Counted from the stretch's first letter, positions 26,276-36,414 are shown. The stretch: DNA of 64,000 nucleotides from Bacteroidota bacterium (GCA_018266845.1 JAFDZO010000010.1:1-64000); one strand, 5' to 3'. The notes: generated by a model not told the origin, from the sequence alone. Translations and numbers: made by a program.

Positions 26276-26385
26276 GTGATTTGCGCAGTTGGATAAGCCC
26301 CTTTATTCTAAGGCAAATATCACTTGCATTTTAAATAAATTTAAGCCATATTTGTTTAAGGTAAATTAAATAAAGTAAATAATAT

Positions 26386-27009
26386 ATGGCACGAGCAAAA
26401 AAACTTACTCAAAAGCAGGATGCAATTCTCAATTTTATTGAGAAGTTTTCTATCGAAAATCCGTTTCCTCCGACCTTAAAGGAAATTGCGGAGGAGTTCA
26501 AAATTACTCTTGGAACTGTTCAAGACCACGTTTTTGCCATAGAGAAAAAGGGCTTTATAAAAAGATTTCCAGATGTTGCGCGCGGTTTTAAAGTTACCCG
26601 TCCCGGCGATAATAAAACTCAGGATATGGCAGATATGATTCCTATTTATGGAAACGTTGCAGCAGGAGAGCCTATTTTTGCTCAGGAAAATATTCAGGGC
26701 TATGTTACGATGGAAAAAAATAAGGCAGGACACAAAATACATTTCGCTTTGAAAATAAAAGGTGAAAGTATGAAGGATGCCGGAATTTATGACGGCGATA
26801 TAGTTATTGTAAGAAAGCAGGACGATGCAGATAATGGAGACGTTGTGATTGCATTGCTTGATGACGAAGCAACCTGCAAAACTTTAAAGAAGACCAAGAT
26901 AAAAGCCTACCTTGAAGCGGCTAATCCGAGATACAAAGCAATAATGAACAGACCGTTCAGCATCATAGGAAAGGTTATCGAGCTTAGAAGGGGTTACGTA
27001 GCAGCGTAG
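26386..27009 (+). CDS. lexA: LexA SOS repressor
   Basis: A 207-aa LexA with all functional residues. The N-terminal winged helix includes PPTLKEIAEEFKITLGTVQDH. The self-cleavage bond is Ala93-Gly94 in NVAAGEPIFA, with catalytic Ser128 in GESM and Lys165 in EATCK. RecA filaments stimulate the cleavage, which releases the DNA-damage regulon. Length is normal. The gene stands alone; a cluster of AAAAACCCGACA words and small dyads lies upstream. The DNA target is not the E. coli SOS box as far as I can see. Confidence 0.95.
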   Translation: MARAKKLTQKQDAILNFIEKFSIENPFPPTLKEIAEEFKITLGTVQDHVFAIEKKGFIKRFPDVARGFKVTRPGDNKTQDMADMIPIYGNVAAGEPIFAQENIQGYVTMEKNKAGHKIHFALKIKGESMKDAGIYDGDIVIVRKQDDADNGDVVIALLDDEATCKTLKKTKIKAYLEAANPRYKAIMNRPFSIIGKVIELRRGYVAA

Positions 27010-27102
27010 TTTTATTTAAGAATTAAGAAATAAGATTTAAGATTTTTATTTATTAATTTTATATTTTCAATTTTAGATTATTACACTTCTGAAGTATAAA
27101 AC

Positions 27103-27144
27103 CTGAAATCTGAAATCTGAAATCTGAAATCTGAAATCTGAAAT
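27103..27144. repeat. Six tandem copies of CTGAAAT
   Basis: Six exact 7-base units run from 27103 to 27144, with the array ending at the stop codon of purB on the minus strand (TGA at 27146-27144). Units are identical, the mark of slippage. Because the array is downstream of the purB stop, copy-number change would not alter the protein but would shift its 3' untranslated region. AAGAAATAAGATTTAAGAT-like sequence lies just before it (27021-27045). Confidence 0.9.
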
Positions 27145-28436
27145 CATAACCCCACTCTCTTAAAAATAAAATCAACGTTCTTTTTCGATTTATTGTAATC
27201 GGATATCTCTTTCAGTTCTTTTTCCGTTAAATACTTTTTTACTTCTTCATCGTTCTTGAGCAGTTCGTAGAAGCTTATTTTTTCCCGCCAGCATTTCATT
27301 GCAACATCCTGTACAATTTTATATGCAGTCTCGCGTTTCATTTTCTTTTCAATTAGCTTCAATAAAACTGTCTGTGAAAATATTAATCCGTTTGTAAGAT
27401 TCAAATTCTTCTTTATATTCTCTTCGTAAACTACAATATTATCTACGATTTTTTTGAACTGATAAAGAATATAGTCGGTAAGAATGGTGGAATCCGGCAC
27501 GACAATTCTTTCCACCGAAGAATGGCTTATATCCCGCTCGTGCCATAGAGCAATATTTTCCATGCAAGCAAGTGCATTACCGCGTAGTACGCGAGCCATT
27601 CCTGAAAGCCGCTCGCAGGTAATGGGATTCTTTTTGTGCGGCATTGCAGAAGAACCTTTTTGACCTTTGGAAAAAGATTCCTCCAGCTCAAGTGTTTCGG
27701 TTTTTTGCAAGTGCCTTATTTCAGTTGTGAATTTTTCTATTGATGCGCCTATCAATGCAAGCGTATTCATATATTCTGCGTGCCTGTCGCGCTGCAAAAT
27801 CTGTGTTGCAATTTTGGTTGTCTTTAAACCAAGCTTTTTGCAAACGTAAGCTTCCACTTTTGGAGAAAGATGTTCGTATGTTCCTACTGCGCCCGATATT
27901 TGCCCGACTGAAATAACATCTAATGCTCTTTTCATACGCTCGATGTTACGGTTCATTTCATCGTACCATAAAGCAAATTTTAATCCCAGCGTAATCGGCT
28001 CTGCATGGACTCCATGGGTTCTGCCAATTTGAGCAAGGTATTTATATTTTTTCGCTTTCTTGCTTAAGCTCGATTTTACTTCAATGAGGTCTTTCAAAAT
28101 TATTTCGCCTGCCAATTTCATCTGGACGGATAGGCAGGTATCAACTACATCGGAGCTTGTCATTCCCATATGAATAAAACGTGAATCCATACCGACATAT
28201 TCCGCGACGTTAGTAAGAAACGCAATTACATCGTGCTTAACTTCTTCTTCTATTTTTAAAACTTTCTCTGTATTAAACTTTGCTTTTTTCTTTATATTTA
28301 CAACGGCTGATTTCGGAATATTTCCAAGCTGCGCCTGTGCCTCACAGGCAAGTACTTCAATTTGCAGCCATATATTAAAGCGCGACTCATCCGACCAAAT
28401 ATCGGATATTTCTTTTCGTGAATAACGCGGTATCAT
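27144..28436 (-). CDS. purB: Adenylosuccinate lyase
   Basis: A 430-aa member of the fumarase/aspartase superfamily. Seen: KHDV with His68; GMTSSDVVDT (91-100); GRTHG with His141, the general acid; and the mobile-loop signature GSSAMPHKKNP (261-271). It catalyses two steps of purine synthesis, SAICAR to AICAR and adenylosuccinate to AMP, releasing fumarate. Length fits the short bacterial class. It follows the two phosphatase genes on the same strand after 50 bases and may be the last gene of that unit. Its stop codon borders the CTGAAAT array. Confidence 0.95.
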   Translation of the reverse strand: MIPRYSRKEISDIWSDESRFNIWLQIEVLACEAQAQLGNIPKSAVVNIKKKAKFNTEKVLKIEEEVKHDVIAFLTNVAEYVGMDSRFIHMGMTSSDVVDTCLSVQMKLAGEIILKDLIEVKSSLSKKAKKYKYLAQIGRTHGVHAEPITLGLKFALWYDEMNRNIERMKRALDVISVGQISGAVGTYEHLSPKVEAYVCKKLGLKTTKIATQILQRDRHAEYMNTLALIGASIEKFTTEIRHLQKTETLELEESFSKGQKGSSAMPHKKNPITCERLSGMARVLRGNALACMENIALWHERDISHSSVERIVVPDSTILTDYILYQFKKIVDNIVVYEENIKKNLNLTNGLIFSQTVLLKLIEKKMKRETAYKIVQDVAMKCWREKISFYELLKNDEEVKKYLTEKELKEISDYNKSKKNVDFIFKRVGL

Positions 28437-28486
28437 TGATTTTAAAATTGATTGAGAGAATAATAAAATTTTGTGAGAGCGAAATG

Positions 28487-30988
28487 CTATTTTATTTTTA
28501 CAGTAACAAGAGTAATATCATCATTCTGTTCTGCATTGCCCTTAAATTCTTTTACGGCATCATTTAAAGCTTTCTGAATTTCGCGCGAATTTTTGCCGGA
28601 GTCTTCTTTTAGTATTTTTTTTACGTTTTGAAGTCCGAATTCTTCTTTGAATGAATTCATTGCTTCGGTCAATCCGTCAGAGTAAAATAAGAATATATCA
28701 CCGGAATGTAACGGCAATTCAATTTCCTGCAGGTTTGCGTCGAAGAGTTTGGCATTATCCAAACCAAGACCTATGCCCTTGCTGTTAATTTCTTTTACCT
28801 CGTTTGAATTTGCAAAGAGTATAGGATTGTGCCCGGCTCGGCAGATTTTTAAAGTCATTTTTTCAAGGTCAAACAATCCGGCAGCAATCGTAACGAATGA
28901 TTTTCTGTCAATCTTGTTATATATCTGCTTGTTAACCGATTTCAATATTTCCATAGGTGAATCGAAAACCTTAGAAGAAAACTGAATCATCGCCTGAACT
29001 TTTGACAAGTTTAGCGCAGCCGGAATACCCTTACCCGAAACATCCGCTACTATTACAAGCAGCTTTGTATCTCTTATTTTGATTAAGTCATAAAAATCCC
29101 CGCCGATTGTTTTTGCAGGGGAAGAAGAGCCTTCAATTTCCAATCCTTCTATTGAAACGGCAGTATCAGGCAAAAGACTTTCCTGAATTTTTCTTGCTAT
29201 ATCAAGTTCTTCATCTATTTTTTGTTTATCAAGCTCCTCATGCTGCAATCTTGTGCTTTCAAATGAAATTGCTATCTGGGATGCGATAGTCTTTAAGAGG
29301 TCAATATCTTCATCAGAATACTCTTTACCGGAAGGTTTTTTGCTAAATGAAAGAACTCCTATTAAATTGTCTTTTAAATAAATCGGAACTCCAAGGTATA
29401 TGTTTTCCCTTTGAATGGTTTCTATATCTTCCTTCGACAGGTTCATTTCTCCGATTTCCAGCGCAGAAAGCAAAACCGGCTCAGAATTGTTCCCGAATAT
29501 TTTATTCATCAATGTATCCTGATGAATATCTTTTATCTCCTGTAAAACACCGGCAGTTGCCAATTGTTCTTTGGCAAGTATTTGTAAATATCTTTCATCC
29601 TGAATCCACACATCGAGCTTTTCAATACCCATAGTTTCATTGACGGAAAGCCCCAGTCTGTCAACTGCCTGCCTAATGCTTTTTATTCTGGGAAGCTCCT
29701 GCGAAAACTCCAATAAGGCTTTTCTGTAATTATATCTGTCTTTATAGAACTGCTTATCAACGAAATCTTTTGCTTTTTTATTAAAGAAGTCGAACGTAAA
29801 AGTTATTACAATGATTGCAGTAAAAGTTATAACCTTTGCGTTTCCTCCTATGTATCCGCTGAGAAATGAATCTGCCGTGTAAACTATTCCGAGATAAAAT
29901 AAAATAATAATAGTTGTAAGAATTCCGAAAACCATTCCCCGTTTTATAACGAATTCAGTGTCAAGAATTTTATATTTAAAAATCGAATAGCCGAGAGACA
30001 TTGGAATTGCCAGAACAAGAAGGAACGGCGCAAACCATAACGGCGATACGAGAAATGCCGCTGATTTTACGAAGAGTCCATACACTAACAGATAAGTCAA
30101 TCCGGTTACACCAATAAAGAAGCCTGCAATTATGATTTTAAAAGATTTCTTTATAACTTCATTTTCAGCTTTATGATAAGATTTTATCATGTAAAATACG
30201 CCGATGAAAGAATATAGAACACTCAAAATAGTTGGCAGGGCATTACCGAGTTTAAACAATGTGCTTACTAAAGGTATAGTAATTCCGGCAATATAGATAA
30301 TCCAAATAACTAATTTTCTTTTCTTAAACTCATACTTAATCGGATATGTAATAAAGAAATGGACAAACAGCGGATTTGCAAATGACGAACTGATAAGCCT
30401 TACTACTAAATAAAAAATAAGTACTGCAGCGCTATAATTAGAAAAATAATCCAGCGCAGGCGAATATGAGACAGCAATTGTAAGACCTAGAAAAAAGAAA
30501 AGCTGTGAAGTAATTTCCTTAGGTTTTGAGTAGCCGACAATGAATCCATTGAACAGAAAACCCATGCCTACAAGAAAACTGATTATTAAATATAGATTAA
30601 AAAACTTATATGCCTTGAAGGATAATTTAAGAACTTCATTTCCCCGTTTAATAGTATAAATAAGCACATCGCCGGTTTCGGCAGCGTTAATTAATAGCTG
30701 GGCTTCTTTTAAGTCTTTGAATCTTTTCCCGTTTATTTCATAAAGTATGTCTCCATTTTTTACGCCGGCTTTATCCGTAACACCGTCAGGGACTACCTGA
30801 ATAATAAACAAACCTTCTTTCAGTTTTTCTCCATTGTATTCTTCCACCCACAAGCAGTCATCATTTGTCATTCTGTTAAAAACAGAATTATCAATGAAGG
30901 CATACGAGCTTAGAAAAAAAACAAAAAGGGTAAGTAAGCTGAAAAAATACCTTAAATTTTGTTCTGAAAGTTTGTTTAAATATTTCAT
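28487..30988 (-). CDS. PDZ-membrane-GAF-SpoIIE (PP2C-like) phosphatase 1
   Basis: An 833-aa protein. Order of parts: N-terminal helix (about 12-32); a PDZ-like domain (about 43-118) with FIIQVVPDGVTDKAGVKNGDILYEING; about eight membrane helices (125-400); a GAF-like domain (about 430-600); and a C-terminal SpoIIE/RsbU phosphatase (about 625-833) with GGDFYDLI, VSGKGIPAAL, YSDGLTEAMN and the metal-binding end EQNDDITLV. RsbU-type enzymes dephosphorylate anti-sigma-antagonist serines. A periplasmic PDZ facing outward could sense peptide ends. No STAS or anti-sigma gene is nearby. It has a paralogue of almost equal size directly upstream. Confidence 0.85.
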   Translation of the reverse strand: MKYLNKLSEQNLRYFFSLLTLFVFFLSSYAFIDNSVFNRMTNDDCLWVEEYNGEKLKEGLFIIQVVPDGVTDKAGVKNGDILYEINGKRFKDLKEAQLLINAAETGDVLIYTIKRGNEVLKLSFKAYKFFNLYLIISFLVGMGFLFNGFIVGYSKPKEITSQLFFFLGLTIAVSYSPALDYFSNYSAAVLIFYLVVRLISSSFANPLFVHFFITYPIKYEFKKRKLVIWIIYIAGITIPLVSTLFKLGNALPTILSVLYSFIGVFYMIKSYHKAENEVIKKSFKIIIAGFFIGVTGLTYLLVYGLFVKSAAFLVSPLWFAPFLLVLAIPMSLGYSIFKYKILDTEFVIKRGMVFGILTTIIILFYLGIVYTADSFLSGYIGGNAKVITFTAIIVITFTFDFFNKKAKDFVDKQFYKDRYNYRKALLEFSQELPRIKSIRQAVDRLGLSVNETMGIEKLDVWIQDERYLQILAKEQLATAGVLQEIKDIHQDTLMNKIFGNNSEPVLLSALEIGEMNLSKEDIETIQRENIYLGVPIYLKDNLIGVLSFSKKPSGKEYSDEDIDLLKTIASQIAISFESTRLQHEELDKQKIDEELDIARKIQESLLPDTAVSIEGLEIEGSSSPAKTIGGDFYDLIKIRDTKLLVIVADVSGKGIPAALNLSKVQAMIQFSSKVFDSPMEILKSVNKQIYNKIDRKSFVTIAAGLFDLEKMTLKICRAGHNPILFANSNEVKEINSKGIGLGLDNAKLFDANLQEIELPLHSGDIFLFYSDGLTEAMNSFKEEFGLQNVKKILKEDSGKNSREIQKALNDAVKEFKGNAEQNDDITLVTVKIK

Positions 30989-31033
30989 AACTATTATATA
31001 TTTTTATACATATAAATATAGAATTTGTTACAG

Positions 31034-33547
31034 CTATTCTGTTATTTTTACAACCAGAAGCGTGATGTCATCGTTCTGCTCCGCCGCTCCTCTAAATTGC
31101 TTCAGGTCATCAAGACAGGCATCCGTAATTTCAACTGCGCTTTTATTCATATTTTCCGAAAGGACTGACGATAATCTTGCCTGCGAATAAAGTTCTTTCT
31201 TTTCATTAAATGCCTCAGTCAAGCCGTCTGTGTAAAAAACAAAAGCGGCATTTTCATATAGAGAAATTTCGGTTTCAGTAAGAGTATCATTAAATACTTT
31301 TTCCTTATCCAGTCCGATGCCTATTCCTGTATTGCTGACAAAATTTACCTCATCTTTTTTTATTGTAATAGACGGGTTATGCCCGGCTCTGCAAATTTTT
31401 ACTTTCTTTTCGTGTAAATCAAAAATGGCGAGTTCAATCGTAACAAATGATTTTTTATCTAAGCTGTCGTATATAAGTTTGTTTACTTCCTGGAGAATTT
31501 CTTTCGGAGTCGAATATATTCCCGAAGCAAACTGTATCATTGCCTGAATCTTAGCCATGTATAAAGCTGCCGGAATTCCCTTGCCCGAAACGTCTCCAAT
31601 CACAAACAGGTACTTATCTTTTTCCATTTCTATGCAGTCGTAGAAATCTCCGCCGATTTCTTTTGCGGAAATTGAAATTCCGCTTACATCAAGTGATTTT
31701 AATTTCTTGTTTAATTTTGGCAGAAGTCCTGCCTGAATATTTCTTGCAATTAAAAGCTCTTCTTCAAGTTTTTTCTTTTCAATTTCTTCCCTCAAAAGCC
31801 GGGAATTTTCAAACGCAACTGCGCAGTGTGAAGAAAGCGTAGTAAGCAAATCTATATCTTCATCGGAGTATGCCTTACCTGATTCTTTTTCTCCGAAATT
31901 CAGCACACCTATAAGGTTATCACTATAAATAATGGGCACGGCAAGAACAATTCCGGTTTCGGATATTACTTGCCTGTCTTTTTCGTTTAAGTTTAGCTCG
32001 TTGAGTTTTATATGGTAAAGCTGTTTTGCGTTTTTATCTTTTGCAAACAATTTAAGGTAAACATTGCTGATTTCCTCATATTGCCCGAATTGCTTTTCGT
32101 CAAGATAATCTGTTTCCTGCAGCAGCCGGAAATAATCAAGTTCTTTTATGATTATATCCATCCGTTTCACTCCCATTGATTTTTTTACAATACGCGCAAA
32201 AGATTCGATTATTTGTTTTATATTCGGTAAATATTGAATTTCATTGGTGAATTCCAGCAGCGACTTTCTGTAATTATAAACTTCGCGATAAAGAATTTTA
32301 TCAACATATTCTTTGGCGCGTTTATTGACAAAATCGAAAGTAAAAGTAATGATAATAACAATTGCGATAGTAACAATCTGTTTGTTTGTGTTAAAATAAA
32401 CAGTGATAATGCTGTCAATTAAATAGACTGCAAAAAGATAAAATCCTACTATAAAAGCTGTTACTATCCCAAAAACAAGACTCTTTTTTATTATAAATTC
32501 AGTCTCAAGAATCCTGTATTTAAAAATAGAGTACCCAAGTGTAAGGGGAATTGCAAGAACTGCAATTGCCGGAATTCTTAAAAGAACATTGTAAGCATTG
32601 TCTGTTGTGTAAACTATTGAGAGCAGAAGGAAATAATAAATGAACCCAAGTCCGCCTATAATAAAGCCGAACAAAATAATCTTTAACGATTTTTTAAGCT
32701 GTTCGTCTTTAATCTTAAAAAACGATTTTATAAAAAATAAAAGAGCAGCAATTATATAAACCAGATTTATATACTGCATTGATTGATAAAACACAAACGG
32801 CAGCTCAATTATTTTATAGATGAAATTCAGATTTAATCCGAACTCAAAGCCGAATAGAATAAAGTAGTTTAAGAAAATCAGCAGCTTTCTGTACTTCCTG
32901 CCATACTCCAGAGGATATGTGGCAAAAAAGTGAACCAGTACAGGAGGAAAAAGCAATGAAAAGAAAAAGCAGTTAAGAAAAACAAAAGAGCTTGAAACGA
33001 AATACAACTGAACGCCGCCATACACCATAAACCCGAGCGAACAACTCATTCCCAGAAAATAAAACAGCAGAGAAACTTTTTCTTTAGGCGCAGAATATCC
33101 TACGAGAAATCCGATTAACAAAAACAAGAAGCCCAGAAGCGCAAAAATATAAAACAACAGATGGAAGTATTTTCTTACTTTTACATTTACCGTAACTTCT
33201 CTGTCATTTCTGATAACTGTATATTCGGCTATCTCATTCGGTTTTAAAGCATTTAAAATATGCTGGTCTTGCAAAAGGGCAGTGATTTTTTCTCCGTTAA
33301 TGGCAAGTAAAATATCTCCTGACTTTATCCCGGCTTTGTCTGTCGCTCCATCCTTTTCTACATTAAGGAAATAAATCATTCCGGCATACTTTCCCTCTTG
33401 AGAAACAGATTTCACAGAGTCATCTATTCCCAGAGGGTTCAAAAATGCCTTTAGTATTACAGCGCCAAATAAAATAACGAAATAAGTTGTTATTACAATT
33501 AGCGCAGTTCTTATAGTATTTTCCGAAAGTTTTCGGGAGAGCATCAA
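31034..33547 (-). CDS. PDZ-membrane-GAF-SpoIIE (PP2C-like) phosphatase 2
   Basis: An 837-aa paralogue of phosphatase 1 with the same domain order. PDZ-like segment: GMIYFLNVEKDGATDKAGIKSGD. The membrane block is followed by SVKRM-like linker GVKRMDIII, then GAF with VPIIYSDNLIGVLNFGEKESGKAYSDEDIDLL, a passage nearly identical in pattern to the first protein. Phosphatase motifs: GGDFYDCIEM, VSGKGIPAAL, YTDGLTEAFN and EQNDDITLL. The two genes are 45 bases apart on one strand, suggesting a recent tandem duplication that has diverged mainly in the sensory half. Confidence 0.85.
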   Translation of the reverse strand: MMLSRKLSENTIRTALIVITTYFVILFGAVILKAFLNPLGIDDSVKSVSQEGKYAGMIYFLNVEKDGATDKAGIKSGDILLAINGEKITALLQDQHILNALKPNEIAEYTVIRNDREVTVNVKVRKYFHLLFYIFALLGFLFLLIGFLVGYSAPKEKVSLLFYFLGMSCSLGFMVYGGVQLYFVSSSFVFLNCFFFSLLFPPVLVHFFATYPLEYGRKYRKLLIFLNYFILFGFEFGLNLNFIYKIIELPFVFYQSMQYINLVYIIAALLFFIKSFFKIKDEQLKKSLKIILFGFIIGGLGFIYYFLLLSIVYTTDNAYNVLLRIPAIAVLAIPLTLGYSIFKYRILETEFIIKKSLVFGIVTAFIVGFYLFAVYLIDSIITVYFNTNKQIVTIAIVIIITFTFDFVNKRAKEYVDKILYREVYNYRKSLLEFTNEIQYLPNIKQIIESFARIVKKSMGVKRMDIIIKELDYFRLLQETDYLDEKQFGQYEEISNVYLKLFAKDKNAKQLYHIKLNELNLNEKDRQVISETGIVLAVPIIYSDNLIGVLNFGEKESGKAYSDEDIDLLTTLSSHCAVAFENSRLLREEIEKKKLEEELLIARNIQAGLLPKLNKKLKSLDVSGISISAKEIGGDFYDCIEMEKDKYLFVIGDVSGKGIPAALYMAKIQAMIQFASGIYSTPKEILQEVNKLIYDSLDKKSFVTIELAIFDLHEKKVKICRAGHNPSITIKKDEVNFVSNTGIGIGLDKEKVFNDTLTETEISLYENAAFVFYTDGLTEAFNEKKELYSQARLSSVLSENMNKSAVEITDACLDDLKQFRGAAEQNDDITLLVVKITE

Positions 33548-33636
33548 GTAAAAGTGAAGTTTGGTAGTTAATACGAAAATTAACTATTTATGTTGTAAAA
33601 AAAACTTCAATAGAGTATAGGGTTTTAAGAAAGGTA

Positions 33637-36414
33637 TTAAAATTTATATCCTATCGAAAAATAGTATGTATAAGGACCGAAAATAAACGAGTCTTTTGAT
33701 AATCCTTTTTGTATAAGAAAAGTTTTTCCTACTGAAAAGCTTGATTCCCCGACAGGCGTATCGAAGCAAATAGATGCCCCGATTCCGTGCCGTAAATCCT
33801 TAAATTTAATATCTGTTGTGTTTTCCCATATTCTTCCAAGGTCATATCTGGTTTTTAGGTAAGTATCAAAAAATAATTTATAAGGCGACTTAAATCTGTA
33901 TTCCATTGATAATTCTAATACTTGCCTGCCTGTGTTTTCGTCTTCTACCATCCCGAAGAAAGAATTTTCCCCTCCAATAGAGAAAAACTCAGGCAGGGGA
34001 GCGGTTTTATCTGCCGAACCGAATATAAAACGCGGTTTTATTGTGTGAAGTTTTCCCAATGAAAAATACTGCTCATAATTTATGAAAAGTTTTGAGTAAG
34101 TAATGTCCGTTCCTAATTTATTTTGCGCAGTCTCATAATAAAAATTTAGCAGTGAACCGGAGGAAGGGTATGGCAATATATCGCGCGAATCAAAATTTCC
34201 GCCGAAAACAAACTTCAAAGTATTATACTCTTCTCTCAAAGTATTTGCCGGAGATAAGTCAAGAGCAGCGAGATATTCAAAACTAAACTTACCGTATATT
34301 GTGCCGAGCTTTTCTGCCTGCAATCCTACAAGAATACTGTAGCCCGTCTTTTTATTTTTATATTCGGAAGTTTGCGTTCTTTCATATTCATTTTTATCGT
34401 TGTCTATTTCGGTTTTATATTCGTAGATATTTCTAAATCCGGTATAATACGATAAATCGTATGTAAGAGGCGATTTAAAAAGCTGGTTTGATTTAAACTC
34501 AAACTCAAAATTCTGATTTCTTAAGCCGCCTGCAATGAATGCTCCTGTTTCCAGACCGGTTCCGAACAGATTCTCATCCCTAATGTCAAAAAATCCCTGC
34601 AGGTTTCTTTCATTATCCACTCTTCCCGATATTCTGATGTTTCTTGCGCTTCTTTCAACGACTCTTATTTTCATGTTTGGGTGAAATTTCTTCTTAGAAA
34701 AATCAAAATCAAAACTTACCTGCTTAAATAGATTTGTGCCGATAACATTTTTTAATGATTTCTCAAGGTCGTCTTTTTTTACCGGTTCGTTGTTTTCAAA
34801 TGAGATTTCCCTCAATATGAGGTTGTCATTCGATTTTTTATTTCCTGAAATTTCCAGACTATCTATTCTTCCTTCGGTAAAATAAACTTCCAGTGTTCCC
34901 GAAGCATGATTAAAGTAAAATTTATCTATTTCGACTAAGCTAAGATTATTCTCGCGTAGTTCTTGTAATAGGTTTTCATAAAACTTAAAACATTTGTTTA
35001 AGTTTAATACCGTATTTTTATTCTGAAGTTTGAATTCATTAATTTTATTTGTAAGAAAAGGATAAGAGCTATTTGAAACTACATTTTCAAGTACTTCGTT
35101 TGAATGCGCCATGAAGTTAATGGTTGCTCCGTTGGTTTCACCTGTAATTTGAGCTTCCACACTGCTGAAATATCCTGTTCTGTATAATTGCTTCAATTTC
35201 TGTTCAATCTCTGTATATCTGATAAATTTCTCATCCTTAAACTGATTAATTATGGTGGAAAAATTCTCTCCAGGCGTAACGCCTGTAATCGTCAGCTTTG
35301 ACGACGCATTGATTAAGAAATTGTTGAAATACTGCGATGAAGCTACTTCTGTTGAATCAATACCTGCGATAATTTTGTCAACCTCTTTTTCGGCTGCTTC
35401 TCTGCCCTTTTGATAGAGGTAGTCTATTTTCTCAAAATCAAACGAAGATGTGTTTGAAATTTCAGGGGTTATAACAATATTTGAATTCTGAAGCTGTGAA
35501 TTATTCAGCTGATTCATTGTGATGGAAAGAATATGGTCGGCAGTGTAAAGAGGGTTCGTAATTTCCTCACGCTTTCTCAATGGGCTTGTCGAGTTTACCG
35601 TTATGATAAAATTTGAACCCATTTCTTTGGAAATACTTACAGGAATATTTGCAGTCAAACCGCCGTCAACTAAATTTTTTCCGTTAATGTTAATAGATGA
35701 ATACAAAAGAGGGAAGGTAAAAGAGGCTTTAATGCTTTCACTAAGATTACCATCCTGTAAAATAACTTTTTCACCTTTGTCAAAATCTGTTGCTACAACT
35801 GCAAGCGGGATTTTTAAATCGTTAAAACTTTTCTTTGTGTGGTATTTGGCATTTAAAACTAAAATGTTTACCAGCTCAGTGAGTTTTTGCCCTGATGAAA
35901 TTGAAGAGGGCAAAGTAGGAGTTAATCCGTCTATCGAAATTGTCAGCAGACTTTTATCCTGAATATTTTTCTGGTCTAAAAATAAATATTGCCGTTGATG
36001 CTTATCCGATAAGCTGAGAGTGTTTACCCAGTCAACGTTCTTAAAAATTTCCTTAATATTTTCGGGAGAATACCCCGCCGAATACAATCCGCCCGTAACT
36101 GCTCCAATGCTTGTTCCTGTAACTCTGTCTATTTCTACATTGTGCTCGTTTAGAACACTCAATACACCCAATTGAGAGATGCCGCGCGCGCCGCCTCCGC
36201 TTAAAACTAATCCGACTTGTATTTTATTTACTTTCTTCGGGAATATGTTAAAAAAATTCGTATCAAGAGATTCTTTCGTTTTATAATTCAATCTTATGGT
36301 GTCTGAAATCAAGCCCGTTTGGGGAAATGCCTGCGGAGCAAGTGTCAATTCCAAAAAGATAAAAAGACCGCCTAAAAAATATTTTGTTACTGTTTTTATA
36401 AATTCGGTTTTCAA
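33637..36414 (-). CDS. Patatin-Omp85 fusion phospholipase, PlpD-like
   Basis: A 925-aa exported protein. After an N-terminal signal (about 1-32) comes a patatin domain with the oxyanion loop SGGGARG (72-78), nucleophile Ser102 in GTSIG and the partner Asp250 in VDGG, so the catalytic dyad is intact. Next are POTRA-like repeats (about 370-600) and a 16-strand-like barrel of the Omp85 surface antigen type to the C-terminus (FSIGYKF). This is the layout of type Vd autotransporters such as PlpD, where the barrel exports or displays the lipase. Its start overlaps the symporter gene by 4 bases. Confidence 0.87.
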   Translation of the reverse strand: MKTEFIKTVTKYFLGGLFIFLELTLAPQAFPQTGLISDTIRLNYKTKESLDTNFFNIFPKKVNKIQVGLVLSGGGARGISQLGVLSVLNEHNVEIDRVTGTSIGAVTGGLYSAGYSPENIKEIFKNVDWVNTLSLSDKHQRQYLFLDQKNIQDKSLLTISIDGLTPTLPSSISSGQKLTELVNILVLNAKYHTKKSFNDLKIPLAVVATDFDKGEKVILQDGNLSESIKASFTFPLLYSSININGKNLVDGGLTANIPVSISKEMGSNFIITVNSTSPLRKREEITNPLYTADHILSITMNQLNNSQLQNSNIVITPEISNTSSFDFEKIDYLYQKGREAAEKEVDKIIAGIDSTEVASSQYFNNFLINASSKLTITGVTPGENFSTIINQFKDEKFIRYTEIEQKLKQLYRTGYFSSVEAQITGETNGATINFMAHSNEVLENVVSNSSYPFLTNKINEFKLQNKNTVLNLNKCFKFYENLLQELRENNLSLVEIDKFYFNHASGTLEVYFTEGRIDSLEISGNKKSNDNLILREISFENNEPVKKDDLEKSLKNVIGTNLFKQVSFDFDFSKKKFHPNMKIRVVERSARNIRISGRVDNERNLQGFFDIRDENLFGTGLETGAFIAGGLRNQNFEFEFKSNQLFKSPLTYDLSYYTGFRNIYEYKTEIDNDKNEYERTQTSEYKNKKTGYSILVGLQAEKLGTIYGKFSFEYLAALDLSPANTLREEYNTLKFVFGGNFDSRDILPYPSSGSLLNFYYETAQNKLGTDITYSKLFINYEQYFSLGKLHTIKPRFIFGSADKTAPLPEFFSIGGENSFFGMVEDENTGRQVLELSMEYRFKSPYKLFFDTYLKTRYDLGRIWENTTDIKFKDLRHGIGASICFDTPVGESSFSVGKTFLIQKGLSKDSFIFGPYTYYFSIGYKF

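Larger units (their letters stand above)
26043..26385. other. Intergenic region upstream of lexA
   Basis: These 343 bases hold the terminator of the previous gene, three copies of an AAAAACCCGNCA word (described separately), a near-palindrome CGAAAAATATTTTCG (26218-26232), and TATTGT-TTTT-ACAATA around 26237-26253. A 63-codon frame (26105-26296) has no familiar content and is probably chance. The last 90 bases before lexA are AT-rich with no obvious dyad. Confidence 0.5.

Noticed and set aside
26105-26296. 63-codon frame before lexA
   Set aside because: No ribosome-binding site, no recognised content, and it covers repeated regulatory-looking words.
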